Shown: positions 7,462-22,761, counted from the stretch's first letter. The stretch: 39,803 nucleotides of DNA from Limosilactobacillus coleohominis (GCF_016901675.1 NZ_JACJKU010000006.1:1-39803); one strand, 5' to 3'. Made by a program: numbers and translations. Notes: generated by a model from the letters alone, not told the origin.

Positions 7462-7772
7462 TATTCGCCGTCCTCACTTTCATCAATAATTGCAGGAACC
7501 TTAATGAGTCCATCATGCGTTTCAGGTGCATTGGCTAGTAACTCATCACGTTGACCACTGCGGACCCCTTTATCTTCTCTCAGTACACTGTGTTCAGTAG
7601 TAGGACTGTACATTGGTTCAACACCATCTGTATCAACCTTCTGCAAGTCAGTAAATAAATCAATGATTTCCTCCAATTGTGGAGTAATCTTGTCAAGTGC
7701 CGCATCATCAAAAGACAACTTGGCGAGGTCAGCGACGTGCTTTACTTCTTGCCGATCAATTTTTTCAGCCAT
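7461..7772 (-). CDS. gatC: Asp-tRNA(Asn)/Glu-tRNA(Gln) amidotransferase subunit C
   Basis: This 103-aa protein wraps between GatA and GatB and stabilises the complex. The family's N-terminal helix is seen in [12 protein letters not shown] and the central helix in [18 protein letters not shown], followed by the conserved LREDKG-like strap. It is the first gene of the gat operon. A candidate promoter lies 36-63 nt upstream of the start codon. Confidence 0.96.
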   Translation of the reverse strand: MAEKIDRQEVKHVADLAKLSFDDAALDKITPQLEEIIDLFTDLQKVDTDGVEPMYSPTTEHSVLREDKGVRSGQRDELLANAPETHDGLIKVPAIIDESEDGE

Positions 7773-7807
7773 TCTCTTAACCTCTTTTCAAAATATTACA
7801 CTAAACC

Positions 7808-7835
7808 ATTTTATCACATGAATCGACCTTTGACC
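7808..7835 (-). promoter_or_regulatory. promoter candidate for gatCAB-dgkB
   Basis: Minus-strand TGATAAAAT is an extended -10 (TAAAAT at 7808-7813). GGTCAA at 7830-7835 lies 16 nt upstream and is a poor -35. The position between the camS terminator and gatC supports it. Confidence 0.4.
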
Positions 7836-7861
7836 GCCCATCAAACCGCTTTTTAAAAAAC

Positions 7862-7893
7862 AAAAAAAGATGCTTCTGAACGAGGCATCTTTT
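7862..7893. terminator. terminator after camS
   Basis: AAAAGATGCTTC (7865-7876) pairs with GAGGCATCTTTT (7882-7893) around TGAAC, with one wobble. The minus side ends in a run of seven T. It lies 9 nt after the camS stop and separates the pcrA-ligA-camS operon from gatCAB. Confidence 0.85.
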
Positions 7894-7901
7894 GGTGTTT
7901 A

Positions 7902-9005
7902 TTAATATGAATTAAAGACATGTGATTGAAAGTTATCCGAACCTGAATTCCGGTAAACTACCGCTTGCATTTCGGAATCGGATTGAATCTTAATGTCAAT
8001 TGGAATTCCGTGTGGTAAGTAACGTTTTGCGGCCCGAGCAATGTAAGCAGTAAAACTGGAAATTTCTGATTGACTATAGAATTGTGTAGTAATCGTAATG
8101 TGCATTCCAGACAAACTACCATTATGATACTGAGCTTGAGCAGTAACACCACTTAAGTTCGGGAAGAAGTTCTGAATCTGACTCTTGAAGTTTGAGAAGC
8201 TATCGTTGTCAGTTGAACTACCAGAATTTTGACTGGTTTCAGCATTAGCCTTTGGCAAAACAGTGTTCTTGTAGTTTAACTTATGCCAGGTGGAAACGGA
8301 ACTACCACTATTCTTGCTGTAAGCAAAGAATGTTCCACCAACCAAACTATCATCTGGAGCTTGCTTGTATAGTGCGATAACAATTGGAATGTTCTTCAAA
8401 TCTTTCCGTTGGCGAAGACGTTTTAAGACTTTATCAGCAGCAATCTTACCTTGCCGTTGAACTTCTTCATCGGAAATCTTTTTGGTGTATGAAGGTCCAT
8501 CCGTCTTTTTATGATAATTGTATTCACTGTTAATACCAATACCAATGGTCATTCCTTTTAGTTTTAAGGAACTGCCACTTTCTGTCATATAATCCTGTTC
8601 TTCAATTTGTTGAATATACTCAGGATTAGGGTCACTCTTCTTACCTCGAGTGGGGTTTAACCCATTAGGATTACTCTTAGTTTTCCGTCCTAACCAACTT
8701 TCAATGGTATCAGTACTTAGGTATTGACCTTCTTGAAAAATATAGTTTTTAGTGGAAAAGACCCGTTTAGAGACATCCGTTAAACCACTTTCAAAACTCT
8801 TTAAATTGTATTGGTTATTATTTTGGTTAATATTTACACCACGGGCTTTACTAGTTTTGTAGTGGCCGCCCTTGATAACTCCTTGATAGGTTCCACCAGT
8901 TGAACCAGTTGTTGAATATCCCTTACTAGAGCTCTTACCACAGGAAGCCAATACAATAGTTGAAAGTAATAGCGTTCCCACAATTAGTAGTTTTTTAGCT
9001 TTCAC
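7902..9005 (-). CDS. camS: CamS-family lipoprotein
   Basis: This 367-aa protein is predicted to be exported and lipid-anchored. Its signal peptide has two lysines, a hydrophobic core (residues 6-19) and the lipobox LASC with Cys22. The mature part is serine- and asparagine-rich at first and then carries the CamS domain, with conserved pieces such as GLTDVSKRVFS and GVTAQAQYHNGSLSGM. In Enterococcus the CamS signal peptide is the source of the sex pheromone cAM373; the role of the mature protein is not settled. The residues before the cysteine here are STIVLAS. The start lies 4 nt after ligA, the third gene of the pcrA-ligA-camS operon. Confidence 0.9.
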   Translation of the reverse strand: MKAKKLLIVGTLLLSTIVLASCGKSSSKGYSTTGSTGGTYQGVIKGGHYKTSKARGVNINQNNNQYNLKSFESGLTDVSKRVFSTKNYIFQEGQYLSTDTIESWLGRKTKSNPNGLNPTRGKKSDPNPEYIQQIEEQDYMTESGSSLKLKGMTIGIGINSEYNYHKKTDGPSYTKKISDEEVQRQGKIAADKVLKRLRQRKDLKNIPIVIALYKQAPDDSLVGGTFFAYSKNSGSSVSTWHKLNYKNTVLPKANAETSQNSGSSTDNDSFSNFKSQIQNFFPNLSGVTAQAQYHNGSLSGMHITITTQFYSQSEISSFTAYIARAAKRYLPHGIPIDIKIQSDSEMQAVVYRNSGSDNFQSHVFNSY

Positions 9006-9009
9006 GAGC

Positions 9010-13318
<4,309 letters not shown>

Positions 13319-13353
13319 GACATTCCATCCTCTCTTAAAATCAGTTACAGAAT

Positions 13354-13362
13354 ATTATACCA
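13354..13362 (-). promoter_or_regulatory. extended -10 promoter candidate for pcrA
   Basis: On the minus strand TGGTATAAT is a perfect extended -10. The -35 at 17-nt spacing (CATTAA) is poor. It lies 36 nt before the GTG start of pcrA. Confidence 0.55.
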
Positions 13363-13390
13363 AACTTCCGTTTGAGTTAATGAGCAAAAG

Positions 13391-13425
13391 AAAGGAAAGC
13401 CGAAAATATTATTCGCCTTTCCTTT
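13391..13425. terminator. terminator after the PurK-like gene
   Basis: AAAGGAAAGCCGAA pairs with TTCGCCTTTCCTTT with one C-C mismatch and a 7-nt loop. T-rich sequence flanks it on both sides. It separates the purine-salvage operon from pcrA. Confidence 0.75.
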
Positions 13426-13429
13426 TTAG

Positions 13430-14590
13430 TTATTCAGTTGGATTGGTATCCTCATGTTCTGAATTCACCCATACTTCGGTATCATCAACTTGGTTTTGAA
13501 TTTCTTCAACGGTAGTGTCTTTACCAGTTGCCCAAACGTATGCATAAACTTGATCACGTTCACTTTGATTTGGTTCAAAAAAGCTGAACTTCCAGTTGTC
13601 ACGAATTAATGCTTGTCGTTCTAGCGCAGACAACTGTTCTTGACGACCAATCATAAAGATTGCTGGTTGAACTTCCTCAATAAAGTGTGCGGGACGCCCA
13701 GCAGAAATACGAACTTGTTGTTCATATTGACTAACATTAGCGCTTTCGGTAAAGATGTTAGCACTTGTGGACACTCCAGGCTCAAGGTCCTTCAGATACA
13801 AATTACCAGTGCTAGTAACATAAAAGTTTACTGAAATAATTCCTTTGTACCCTAGTTGATTACCAATTGAGTTAGCAATCCGTTTCATTTCCTCAAGCAT
13901 GTCATCTGGAACAATTACTGGAGATTTTACGGCCTGCAAACGGTGGCCTTCTGCATACTGCAGTTCACTTAATGGGTATAAATGATTTCCTTCGTTATCA
14001 ATGGCCATGGTCATGGCATATTCAGCAGTATGATCAATCCATGACTCCAGAAGATAAGTACCTGCCTTCATAAAGTCAGATGCACGGGCAATATCAGATT
14101 CCTTAGTAATCATTAGGGAGTCTTCACCAACACCACGTTGAATTGGCTTTAAAACAGCAGGATAACCGATAGAATCAATTGATTGATAAATATCATCTAA
14201 GCCAATTACAGTGACGTATGGTGCAACGTTGACGTTAATTTGATCTAGAAATGCTCGTTCCATCAAACGATCCTGCATTATTTCAAGTGGGTCTAGCCCT
14301 TGAGGAATGTTAGTATACTTGCTTAAGTATTTGATCACGATTGAATCAATAGAAGCAGTTTCATAAATTACGGCATCACAATTCTCACCAAATTCTGTTA
14401 ACTTTTCCTTATCACGATAGTTACCAATGACTGTAAAATCCGCTAACTTAGTATTTTCAGGTTCAGCATGGTCTAGGTAAACACCAACATTTAACCCGGC
14501 CTCTTTGGCTGCCATAATTAGTTTCTTACCATTCCGGTCAATTCCCATAATACCTAGCGTATTTCCATGGTACAAAACATCCGTACTCAT
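13430..14590 (-). CDS. ATP-grasp protein, divergent PurK-like paralogue
   Basis: The 386-aa protein has the fold and length of PurK (N5-carboxyaminoimidazole ribonucleotide synthetase): an N-terminal nucleotide domain, QDRLMERAFL at 106-115, ATP-grasp lysine in LKPIQRGVGEDS (about 147-158), and a C-terminal YEQQVRISAGRP like PurK's QFEQHIRAICGLP. Key PurK features are altered. The N-terminal GGGQLG is IMGIDRNG. The ATP loop lacks GYDGKGQ. The metal/substrate motif NEIAPRPHNSGH is KDLEPGVSTSANI at 267-279. No purE or other pur genes are near, and it follows xpt by 18 nt. It may use another substrate, serve as a regulator, or be a weak PurK. It probably shares the xpt transcript. Confidence 0.75.
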   Translation of the reverse strand: MSTDVLYHGNTLGIMGIDRNGKKLIMAAKEAGLNVGVYLDHAEPENTKLADFTVIGNYRDKEKLTEFGENCDAVIYETASIDSIVIKYLSKYTNIPQGLDPLEIMQDRLMERAFLDQINVNVAPYVTVIGLDDIYQSIDSIGYPAVLKPIQRGVGEDSLMITKESDIARASDFMKAGTYLLESWIDHTAEYAMTMAIDNEGNHLYPLSELQYAEGHRLQAVKSPVIVPDDMLEEMKRIANSIGNQLGYKGIISVNFYVTSTGNLYLKDLEPGVSTSANIFTESANVSQYEQQVRISAGRPAHFIEEVQPAIFMIGRQEQLSALERQALIRDNWKFSFFEPNQSERDQVYAYVWATGKDTTVEEIQNQVDDTEVWVNSEHEDTNPTE

Positions 14591-14608
14591 AATCGCACCC
14601 TCACTTCA

Positions 14609-15821
<1,213 letters not shown>

Positions 15822-15902
15822 TACCTGTCGACTCCTTCAAACTATTTTCTAATGTAACAATTTTACCGCATTTTAGAACGCTTTTTAAATATTTTTCACA
15901 AT

Positions 15903-15939
15903 AAAAAAGAGTATGACAAAGGTTTGGAGTGCCATACTC
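15903..15939 (-). terminator. terminator after the short-chain dehydrogenase gene
   Basis: GAGTATG (15909-15915) pairs with CATACTC (15933-15939). On the minus strand the stem runs into TTTTTT. It begins 24 nt after the stop codon of the dehydrogenase. Confidence 0.75.
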
Positions 15940-15962
15940 AAATATGAAAGAGATATTAAATT

Positions 15963-17277
<1,315 letters not shown>

Positions 17278-17290
17278 TTCCGTTCCCTCC

Positions 17291-17734
17291 TTAGATTAAG
17301 TTAGTAATGTCGAGTTTTTCAGGCTTTTGAGCTGCATGACTGTGGTCTTCACCAGCATAAACATGTAACTTCATACCCATCTTGCGACCAAGTGGGGTGT
17401 GTGGAAGCATACCCTTAATGGTTTGTTCAACCATCTTGGCAGGTTCCTTAGCACGGAAGTCACCGGCAGTCCGTTGCTTTAAACCACCTGGGTGGTTTGA
17501 GTGACGGTAGTAAATCTTCCGGCTAGCTTTTTTACCAGTTAACTTAACATCTGCTGCGTTGATAACAATGACATTGTCACCAGTATCAACATGAGGGGTG
17601 AACGTTGGCTTGTTCTTACCACGTAAGATAGAAGCTACAACTGATGCTACACGACCTAAAGAAACGTCTTTGGCATCAACGATGTACCACTTACGGTCAA
17701 CTTCACCAGGTTTTGCCATGTATGTCGTTCTCAC
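17291..17734 (-). CDS. rplM: 50S ribosomal protein L13
   Basis: L13 is an early assembly protein of the 50S subunit. The chosen start is GTG giving (V/M)[20 protein letters not shown] and the family length of 147 aa; GGAGG lies 8 nt upstream, and the in-frame ATG five codons earlier overlaps that binding site. The core has [16 protein letters not shown] and a [20 protein letters not shown] segment. It is the first gene of rplM-rpsI, behind a good promoter and a hairpin leader likely to mediate feedback. Confidence 0.98.
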   Translation of the reverse strand: MRTTYMAKPGEVDRKWYIVDAKDVSLGRVASVVASILRGKNKPTFTPHVDTGDNVIVINAADVKLTGKKASRKIYYRHSNHPGGLKQRTAGDFRAKEPAKMVEQTIKGMLPHTPLGRKMGMKLHVYAGEDHSHAAQKPEKLDITNLI

Positions 17735-17760
17735 GATTAAGTCCTCCAATTTTTGTCTTT

Positions 17761-17800
17761 CTTTTACAATAAATTGTGTACCGAGTAATTTATGGAAAAG
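17761..17800 (-). promoter_or_regulatory. rplM 5' leader hairpin (L13-leader-like)
   Basis: In the RNA, CTTTT and CATAAATT pair with AATTTATTG and AAAAG, giving a long stem with one mismatch, one bulge and an 11-nt loop. It lies between the promoter and the binding site of rplM. Firmicutes are known to have an L13 leader that binds L13 and represses the operon. Assignment to that family rests on position and shape only. Confidence 0.55.
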
Positions 17801-17811
17801 AAATACCAGCT

Positions 17812-17836
17812 ACTAGTGTACTCGATTATCACTAGT
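17812..17836. promoter_or_regulatory. dyad overlapping the rplM promoter
   Basis: ACTAGTG (17812-17818) and CACTAGT (17830-17836) are perfect inverted halves 18 bp apart centre to centre. They cover the -10 and most of the spacer of the rplM promoter. The arrangement is operator-like, but no regulator is known to me for it. Confidence 0.3.
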
Positions 17837-17843
17837 CAGTCAA
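17815..17843 (-). promoter_or_regulatory. promoter of rplM-rpsI
   Basis: Minus-strand TTGACT (17838-17843), 17-nt spacer, TACACT (17815-17820). The transcript would start near 17808 with a 5' leader of about 75 nt. Confidence 0.8.
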
Positions 17844-17847
17844 TGAT

Positions 17848-18615
17848 TTATTCCATGGAATTACTACCATAATCTACATTTACTAAGTATAAACCACTTG
17901 CCGGAGCAGTCATTCGAGCTTCTTGACGATCCTTTGCTGCGATTACCCGTGGAATATCGTCAACAGGTCGCTGACCACTCCCAATTTCCAACAATAGTGC
18001 TACCATAATTCGTACTTGATTGTATAAGAAGCCATTACCCACAAATTCAAAAATAATTTCATGGTCATGCTCTTCATAATAAACTTGTGCTTCATAAATT
18101 GTTCGCACATTGCTCTTGGCTTGAGATCCAGAGGCTACAAAGCTGGTAAAATCTTGAGTTCCTACCAAATCTTGTGCTGCCTGATTCATTTTTTCAATAT
18201 TAACCGGATACTTATAATGGGCAGTATAGTTACGTTTAAAAGGATCCACAAACTCTCCTTGAGTCACTCGGTAGCGATAACGCTTTTTATGGGCATTATA
18301 GCGAGCATGAAAATCATGCGAAACAATTTCAGCTTTTTTGACGATGATGTCCAATGGAAGCTGACTATTTAAAGCCCGTACCATTGACTTTTCAGGAATA
18401 TGGTATGGAAAGTCAAAATGTGCGACCTGATTTAACGCATGGACACCAGCATCAGTTCTTCCCGATCCAATAATTGAAATAGCAGGCTCAGGATTTTTTG
18501 CCATCCGATTAACGATTGTTTTTAAAGTTTGTTCAATTGTCCGTTTATGAGGTTGAATTTGAAAGCCAGAAAAGTTAGTGCCATCGTAAGCAAAAGTAAT
18601 TTTATATCGAACCAC
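17848..18615 (-). CDS. truA: tRNA pseudouridine(38-40) synthase TruA
   Basis: TruA isomerises uridines 38, 39 and 40 in the anticodon stem-loop of tRNA. The 255-aa protein has the catalytic aspartate (Asp55) in GSGRTDAGVHA, the N-terminal YDGTNFSGFQIQP and the C-terminal GNGFLYNQVRIMVA. The start codon is GTG, a few bases after AGGAGG. It is the last gene of the ecfA1-ecfA2-ecfT-truA operon, 9 nt after ecfT, an order common in Firmicutes. Confidence 0.97.
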   Translation of the reverse strand: MVRYKITFAYDGTNFSGFQIQPHKRTIEQTLKTIVNRMAKNPEPAISIIGSGRTDAGVHALNQVAHFDFPYHIPEKSMVRALNSQLPLDIIVKKAEIVSHDFHARYNAHKKRYRYRVTQGEFVDPFKRNYTAHYKYPVNIEKMNQAAQDLVGTQDFTSFVASGSQAKSNVRTIYEAQVYYEEHDHEIIFEFVGNGFLYNQVRIMVALLLEIGSGQRPVDDIPRVIAAKDRQEARMTAPASGLYLVNVDYGSNSME

Positions 18616-18624
18616 ACTGTCCTC

Positions 18625-19428
18625 CTAAAAAACAATTTTCAAAGCGAATAAGATGATTGAAATTAATACCACTAACAGTAGTGCATAAGTATCCCTTGAT
18701 TGCCATGTCAATACACGATACTTAGTTCTTTCCCTATTTGGATCATATCCGCGCGCTTCCATAGCAATAGCCAGTTCCTCTGCACGTTTAAATGAGGACA
18801 CAAACAAAGGAATCATCACCGGAACAAGCTTTTTAGCCCTTTGAAATAGATTTCCCTGTGAAAAGTCCATTCCACGTGCTCGTTGAGCATTCATAATCGT
18901 TTGAACTTCACTCATAATAGTTGGAATGAATCTTAAGGCAATGGATAACATCATTGCAATTTGGTTAACAGGCACCTTAATGTATTTCAACGGCTTCATT
19001 AGATGTTCGATGGCATCCGCCAACTGAAGTGTGGTAGTGGTGACTGTCAAAACGGTTGAAATCGTAATAATATACGCAAATCGTAAAATCAAATAAATTG
19101 ACTGTACAATTCCGGCAGAAGTAATACTCAAAAAATGCCACTGCCAATAAGTATGACCACCCGCAGAAAAGAATAATTGCACTAAAGCTGTAACAATAAT
19201 TACCCACATTAAAGTCTTTATTCCGGACCAATACATTTTGGTAGAAACTTTACTTAGACGCATAAAAATTAATAATACTAATCCCAGCCAAATATTGGTT
19301 AAAACACTATTTGCAAAAAAAACTAAGATTACATACCAAAAACAAACCATGAATTTCAAACGAGGATCTAGTCGGTGAATAATGGAGTTAGTTGGAACAT
19401 AAATTCCAAAAATGACTTTATTTCCCAT
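18625..19428 (-). CDS. ecfT: energy-coupling factor transporter transmembrane protein EcfT
   Basis: EcfT is the shared membrane scaffold of group II ECF transporters; it links the two ATPases to changing vitamin-binding S components. The 267-aa protein is highly hydrophobic in residues 25-130 with several membrane segments and again near the C-terminus. The two coupling-helix Ala-Arg-Gly signatures are present (QRARGMDF, 184-186, and MEARGYDP, 225-227). It overlaps ecfA2 by 11 nt. No S-component gene is in the window, as expected for a module serving several substrates. Confidence 0.96.
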   Translation of the reverse strand: MGNKVIFGIYVPTNSIIHRLDPRLKFMVCFWYVILVFFANSVLTNIWLGLVLLIFMRLSKVSTKMYWSGIKTLMWVIIVTALVQLFFSAGGHTYWQWHFLSITSAGIVQSIYLILRFAYIITISTVLTVTTTTLQLADAIEHLMKPLKYIKVPVNQIAMMLSIALRFIPTIMSEVQTIMNAQRARGMDFSQGNLFQRAKKLVPVMIPLFVSSFKRAEELAIAMEARGYDPNRERTKYRVLTWQSRDTYALLLVVLISIILFALKIVF

Positions 19429-20296
19429 AACCTGTCATTCCCTTCTTCACCTTGATAATCTCCTCAGCTAATTCATCGACATTCATAGGCAACTTAGTTA
19501 TGTGAACCCCTTGTTCTTGAAGTTTCTGAGCAAAGCGAACTGTTTGAGGAGCTACTAATCCAATCTTTTGTAAACGGGACTGATCATCAAATAGTTCATG
19601 TGGTGAACCATTAAAAGCAACCTGTCCATGACTTAATGCAACCACTTGATCCGCATATTCAGCAACTTGTTCCATTTGGTGTGTAATCAAGATAATAGTT
19701 TTACCTTCTTCGTGAAGTTGTTGAACCAATTGCATTAACTCTTTACGGCCATTTGGGTCTAACCCAGCAGTAGGCTCATCCAAAATTAAGATCTTAGGAT
19801 CCATTGCCAAGACACCGGCAATCGCAACTCTACGCATTTGCCCACCAGATAGTTCAAAAGGTGATCGTTCATATAAGTTCGTCGGAAAACTTAGTCGTTC
19901 TAACGCCTCTTTAGCATTTCTTCTAGCAGCGTTTTCACTCATTCCTAGGTTTAAGGGACCAAACATGACGTCTTGAATAACTGAATCTGCAAAAAGCTGT
20001 GACTCAGGGAATTGAAATACAAAGCCAACGTGATTGCGTAACTGAGCAAAATCCTCCTTGGAGGAATTAGGTGTTACCTTCACTTTACCAACAGTAATAG
20101 AGCCATTGGTAGGTATTAGTAAACCATCAACAAGTTGCATCAGTGTTGACTTACCGCTCCCAGTATGTCCGATTACTGCAGTAATGGTTTCACCCTGAAT
20201 GGTTAAATTAATATTACTTAAGGCCTGGTACGCAAATGCAGTTTCCGGACTATATATATAACTTAAATCTTCAATTTTTATTGCTGGCTCAACCAT
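19418..20296 (-). CDS. ecfA2: energy-coupling factor transporter ATPase EcfA2
   Basis: One of the two ATPases that power uptake of vitamins and metals through ECF complexes. The 292-aa protein has Walker A GHTGSGKST (43-51), Q-loop FVFQFPESQLF, signature LSGGQMRR (149-156), Walker B ILILDEPTAGLD (169-180) and the switch histidine in LITHQ. The signature and P-loop type identify the EcfA2 (CbiO2) branch. It overlaps ecfA1 by 19 nt and ecfT by 11 nt, suggesting tight translational coupling. Confidence 0.96.
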   Translation of the reverse strand: MVEPAIKIEDLSYIYSPETAFAYQALSNINLTIQGETITAVIGHTGSGKSTLMQLVDGLLIPTNGSITVGKVKVTPNSSKEDFAQLRNHVGFVFQFPESQLFADSVIQDVMFGPLNLGMSENAARRNAKEALERLSFPTNLYERSPFELSGGQMRRVAIAGVLAMDPKILILDEPTAGLDPNGRKELMQLVQQLHEEGKTIILITHQMEQVAEYADQVVALSHGQVAFNGSPHELFDDQSRLQKIGLVAPQTVRFAQKLQEQGVHITKLPMNVDELAEEIIKVKKGMTGYGK

Positions 20297-21099
20297 TGAA
20301 TCATTTGCTCCTCGTCTAGGTATACTTCTGGGGAAGGGATCCCCTTTGCCTTTAGTTTTGCCTTTAGTTGTTCTGTAAAAGGCAATCCAAGATTATAACG
20401 ATTCATTAAATCGTGATTAGTTAAAATGTCAGTAGTCTTTCCGCTTGCCATAATTTTGCCATGATCAAGGATAACAACATTATCACCTGCCACAGCCTCA
20501 GCAGGATCATGAGAGATAGCGATAATAGTAAAACCCTTTTCAACTTTCAGCTTTTTTAGTAATTGAATTATATTCAAGCGAGCTTGAGGATCTAGCATGC
20601 TGGTAGCTTCATCAAAAATTAAAATTTTGGGACGCAAACTTAAAATACCAGCAATTGCAACCCGTTGTTTTTGACCACCGGATAATTGAGCTGGCTCCTT
20701 TTTGGCAAATTCTAGCATATTGACATCATTCAAAGCCTGCTTAATCCTAAATTGCATTTTATCCCTTGGAACTTGATGGTTTTCTAATCCAAATGCAACA
20801 TCATCCTCAACTGTTGTACCGACAAACTGGTTTTCAGGATTCTGAAAAACAAACCCTATTTTTTGATGAACATCACCCACATGCTCAGCATCTACTGGAA
20901 CTCCATCCACAATGATTTCACCGGCACTAGTTGGAATTAATTCGTCAATTAATCTTGCTAAAGTGCTTTTTCCACTTCCATTATGACCAATAATTGTTGT
21001 CCATTCTTTTGTAGGAAACGAAACTGTAATATCGTTCAATGTCGGTTCATTGCTACCAGGATAAGTATAGGAAACACCTTTAACTTCCACGATTGCCAT
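20278..21099 (-). CDS. ecfA1: energy-coupling factor transporter ATPase EcfA1
   Basis: The partner ATPase of EcfA2 in ECF vitamin transporters. With the start at the ATG 6 nt after GGAGGAG the protein is 273 aa and begins MAIVEVKGVSYTYPG; an in-frame ATG five codons earlier overlaps that binding site and is rejected. Walker A is GHNGSGKST (38-46), Q-loop FVFQNPENQF, signature LSGGQKQR (140-147), Walker B ILIFDEATSMLD (160-171) and the switch histidine in AISHD. It is first of the four-gene operon and lies 223 nt after rplQ, behind a weak terminator, so it may have its own promoter around 21120-21160. Confidence 0.96.
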   Translation of the reverse strand: MAIVEVKGVSYTYPGSNEPTLNDITVSFPTKEWTTIIGHNGSGKSTLARLIDELIPTSAGEIIVDGVPVDAEHVGDVHQKIGFVFQNPENQFVGTTVEDDVAFGLENHQVPRDKMQFRIKQALNDVNMLEFAKKEPAQLSGGQKQRVAIAGILSLRPKILIFDEATSMLDPQARLNIIQLLKKLKVEKGFTIIAISHDPAEAVAGDNVVILDHGKIMASGKTTDILTNHDLMNRYNLGLPFTEQLKAKLKAKGIPSPEVYLDEEQMIQWLSQQ

Positions 21100-21188
21100 A
21101 TACTTCTCCTCCATTTATAAACTCAATTATCATTTTACCAAAAGTAAGCACTGCTAGCACTAAAAGGAATAAAAATATTATTGTATAC

Positions 21189-21220
21189 AAAAAAATCACT
21201 TACAATTGAGGCGCGTGATT
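21189..21220 (-). terminator. weak terminator after rplQ
   Basis: AATCAC and GTGATT (21194-21199 and 21215-21220) form a short stem; on the minus strand it runs into TTTTTTT. A second hairpin, AATCGTA with TACGATT (21280-21286 and 21299-21305), lies closer to the rplQ stop but has no U tract. The rest of this 223-nt gap is AT-rich, with a possible -10 (TAAAAT near 21136) for ecfA1. Confidence 0.5.
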
Positions 21221-21322
21221 AAATCACATTCAAGCTAGACTAAGGAATAATTCCCATCATCATAACGCTTTATACCATCAATCGTAGTGATTCTTTATTA
21301 CGATTATTTAACTAATTTTGAA

Positions 21323-21703
21323 CTAAACAAGTTCCAAAATTACCATCTTGGCACCATCACCACGACGTGGCATGGTCTTCAAAATACGTGTGTAACCACC
21401 ATTACGGTCAGCGTACTTTGGACCAAGTTCTTCAAATAAGTTTTGAAGAGCTGATTGTACCTTAATGTCATCGCCATCTTCCTTAACGTCAGCAACTACA
21501 TTACGAACAAATGCAGCAGCTTTACGACGTGAAGCAAGGTCACCCCGCTTAGCGAGAGTGATCATTTGATCCATGGTCTTACGAACTTCCTTAGCCTTAG
21601 GTTCAGTAGTCTTAATTGAACCATTAACGATTAAATCAGTAGTTAAGTCACGTAATAAAGCTTTACGTTGTGAACTAGTACGTCCTAATTTACGGTAACT
21701 CAT
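21323..21703 (-). CDS. rplQ: 50S ribosomal protein L17
   Basis: L17 lies near the exit of the 50S peptide tunnel. The 126-aa protein starts [20 protein letters not shown] and has the conserved [11 protein letters not shown] segment and the [16 protein letters not shown] tail region. It is the last gene of the alpha operon, 31 nt after rpoA, the standard order. Confidence 0.98.
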   Translation of the reverse strand: MSYRKLGRTSSQRKALLRDLTTDLIVNGSIKTTEPKAKEVRKTMDQMITLAKRGDLASRRKAAAFVRNVVADVKEDGDDIKVQSALQNLFEELGPKYADRNGGYTRILKTMPRRGDGAKMVILELV

Positions 21704-21734
21704 GAAGTGCTCCCTCCTTTAGTCTTTAAATTAA

Positions 21735-22676
21735 TTAATCTTCTTGACGAAAGCCGACACCAAGATCGTTCAACTTAATCTTGATTTCATCTAATGACTT
21801 TTGTCCAAGATTACGAACCTTCATCATATCAGCCTCAGTTCTCTCTGTTAAATCTTTAACAGTTTGAATGTCTGCCCGCTTAAGACAGTTGTATGAACGA
21901 ACTGATAGATCAAGTTCTTCAATTGTTTTGTCAAGTACCTTTTCTTGGTGTGATTCTTCCCGTTCAACCATCACTTGGGCACTTTGTGCTTCTTCAGTCA
22001 AGTTAACAAACATCGTTAAGTGTGACGTCAGAATCTTTGCGGCAAGACTAACTGCTTCAGTTGGTGTTAAAGAACCATTAGTCCAAACATCAAGAGTCAA
22101 CTTGTCGTAGTCATTGTTTTGACCAACCCGAGTATTTTCAACGGTGTAGTTTACACGTTCGATTGGGGTATAGATGGAATCAATTGGTAATACACCAATT
22201 GCTAAGTCCATCCGTGCCTTATTATCATCAGCAGAGGAGTATCCACGACCCTTATCAGCAGTCATTTGAATGTGCAATTCTGCACCATCAGCGACTGTAG
22301 CAATGTGGAGATCTGGATTCAAAATAGTAACGTCACCGTCACCTTGAATGTCCCCGGCTGTTACTTCAGCAGGACCTTTGACGTCCAATTCCAAATTCTT
22401 TGCATCCTCAGAATCAATCCGTAAGGAAACTTTCTTAAGATTCAAAATAATCTGGGTAACATCTTCAGTAACCCCTTCAACAGTACTAAATTCATGCAAT
22501 ACTCCATCAATGTTAATGCTGGTAATTGCAGCACCTGGTAATGAGGCAAGCATAACACGCCGAAGTGAGTTACCAAGAGTGGTCCCATAACCACGTTCTA
22601 GTGGTTCAACAACAAACTTACCGTAGTTATCGGTTTCCTCAACTTTGTGAATGTTTGGTTTTTCAAATTCGATCAT
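21735..22676 (-). CDS. rpoA: RNA polymerase subunit alpha
   Basis: The alpha dimer nucleates assembly of RNA polymerase, and its C-terminal domain contacts UP elements and activators. The 313-aa protein has the N-terminal dimerisation domain, with [20 protein letters not shown] at about 22-41, then an acidic linker. The CTD has [16 protein letters not shown] and [16 protein letters not shown] near 250-305. It sits between rpsK and rplQ in the alpha operon. A hairpin with a T run in the 85-nt gap upstream might attenuate it. Confidence 0.99.
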   Translation of the reverse strand: MIEFEKPNIHKVEETDNYGKFVVEPLERGYGTTLGNSLRRVMLASLPGAAITSINIDGVLHEFSTVEGVTEDVTQIILNLKKVSLRIDSEDAKNLELDVKGPAEVTAGDIQGDGDVTILNPDLHIATVADGAELHIQMTADKGRGYSSADDNKARMDLAIGVLPIDSIYTPIERVNYTVENTRVGQNNDYDKLTLDVWTNGSLTPTEAVSLAAKILTSHLTMFVNLTEEAQSAQVMVEREESHQEKVLDKTIEELDLSVRSYNCLKRADIQTVKDLTERTEADMMKVRNLGQKSLDEIKIKLNDLGVGFRQED

Positions 22677-22717
22677 TCTACTCTAGTACCCCTTTCAAAA
22701 CGTGGATCGTATTTACC

Positions 22718-22756
22718 AAAAAGGCATCTGGCTGACTGAAACATCGCCGTTGATGC
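22718..22756 (-). promoter_or_regulatory. possible attenuator hairpin between rpsK and rpoA
   Basis: In the RNA, GCATC pairs with GATGC and, inside, GGC with GCC, with small internal loops and a 13-nt apical loop; CTTTTT follows. It is weaker than the operon-end terminators and could reduce rather than stop transcription into rpoA-rplQ. Confidence 0.35.
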
Positions 22757-22761
22757 TCTCA

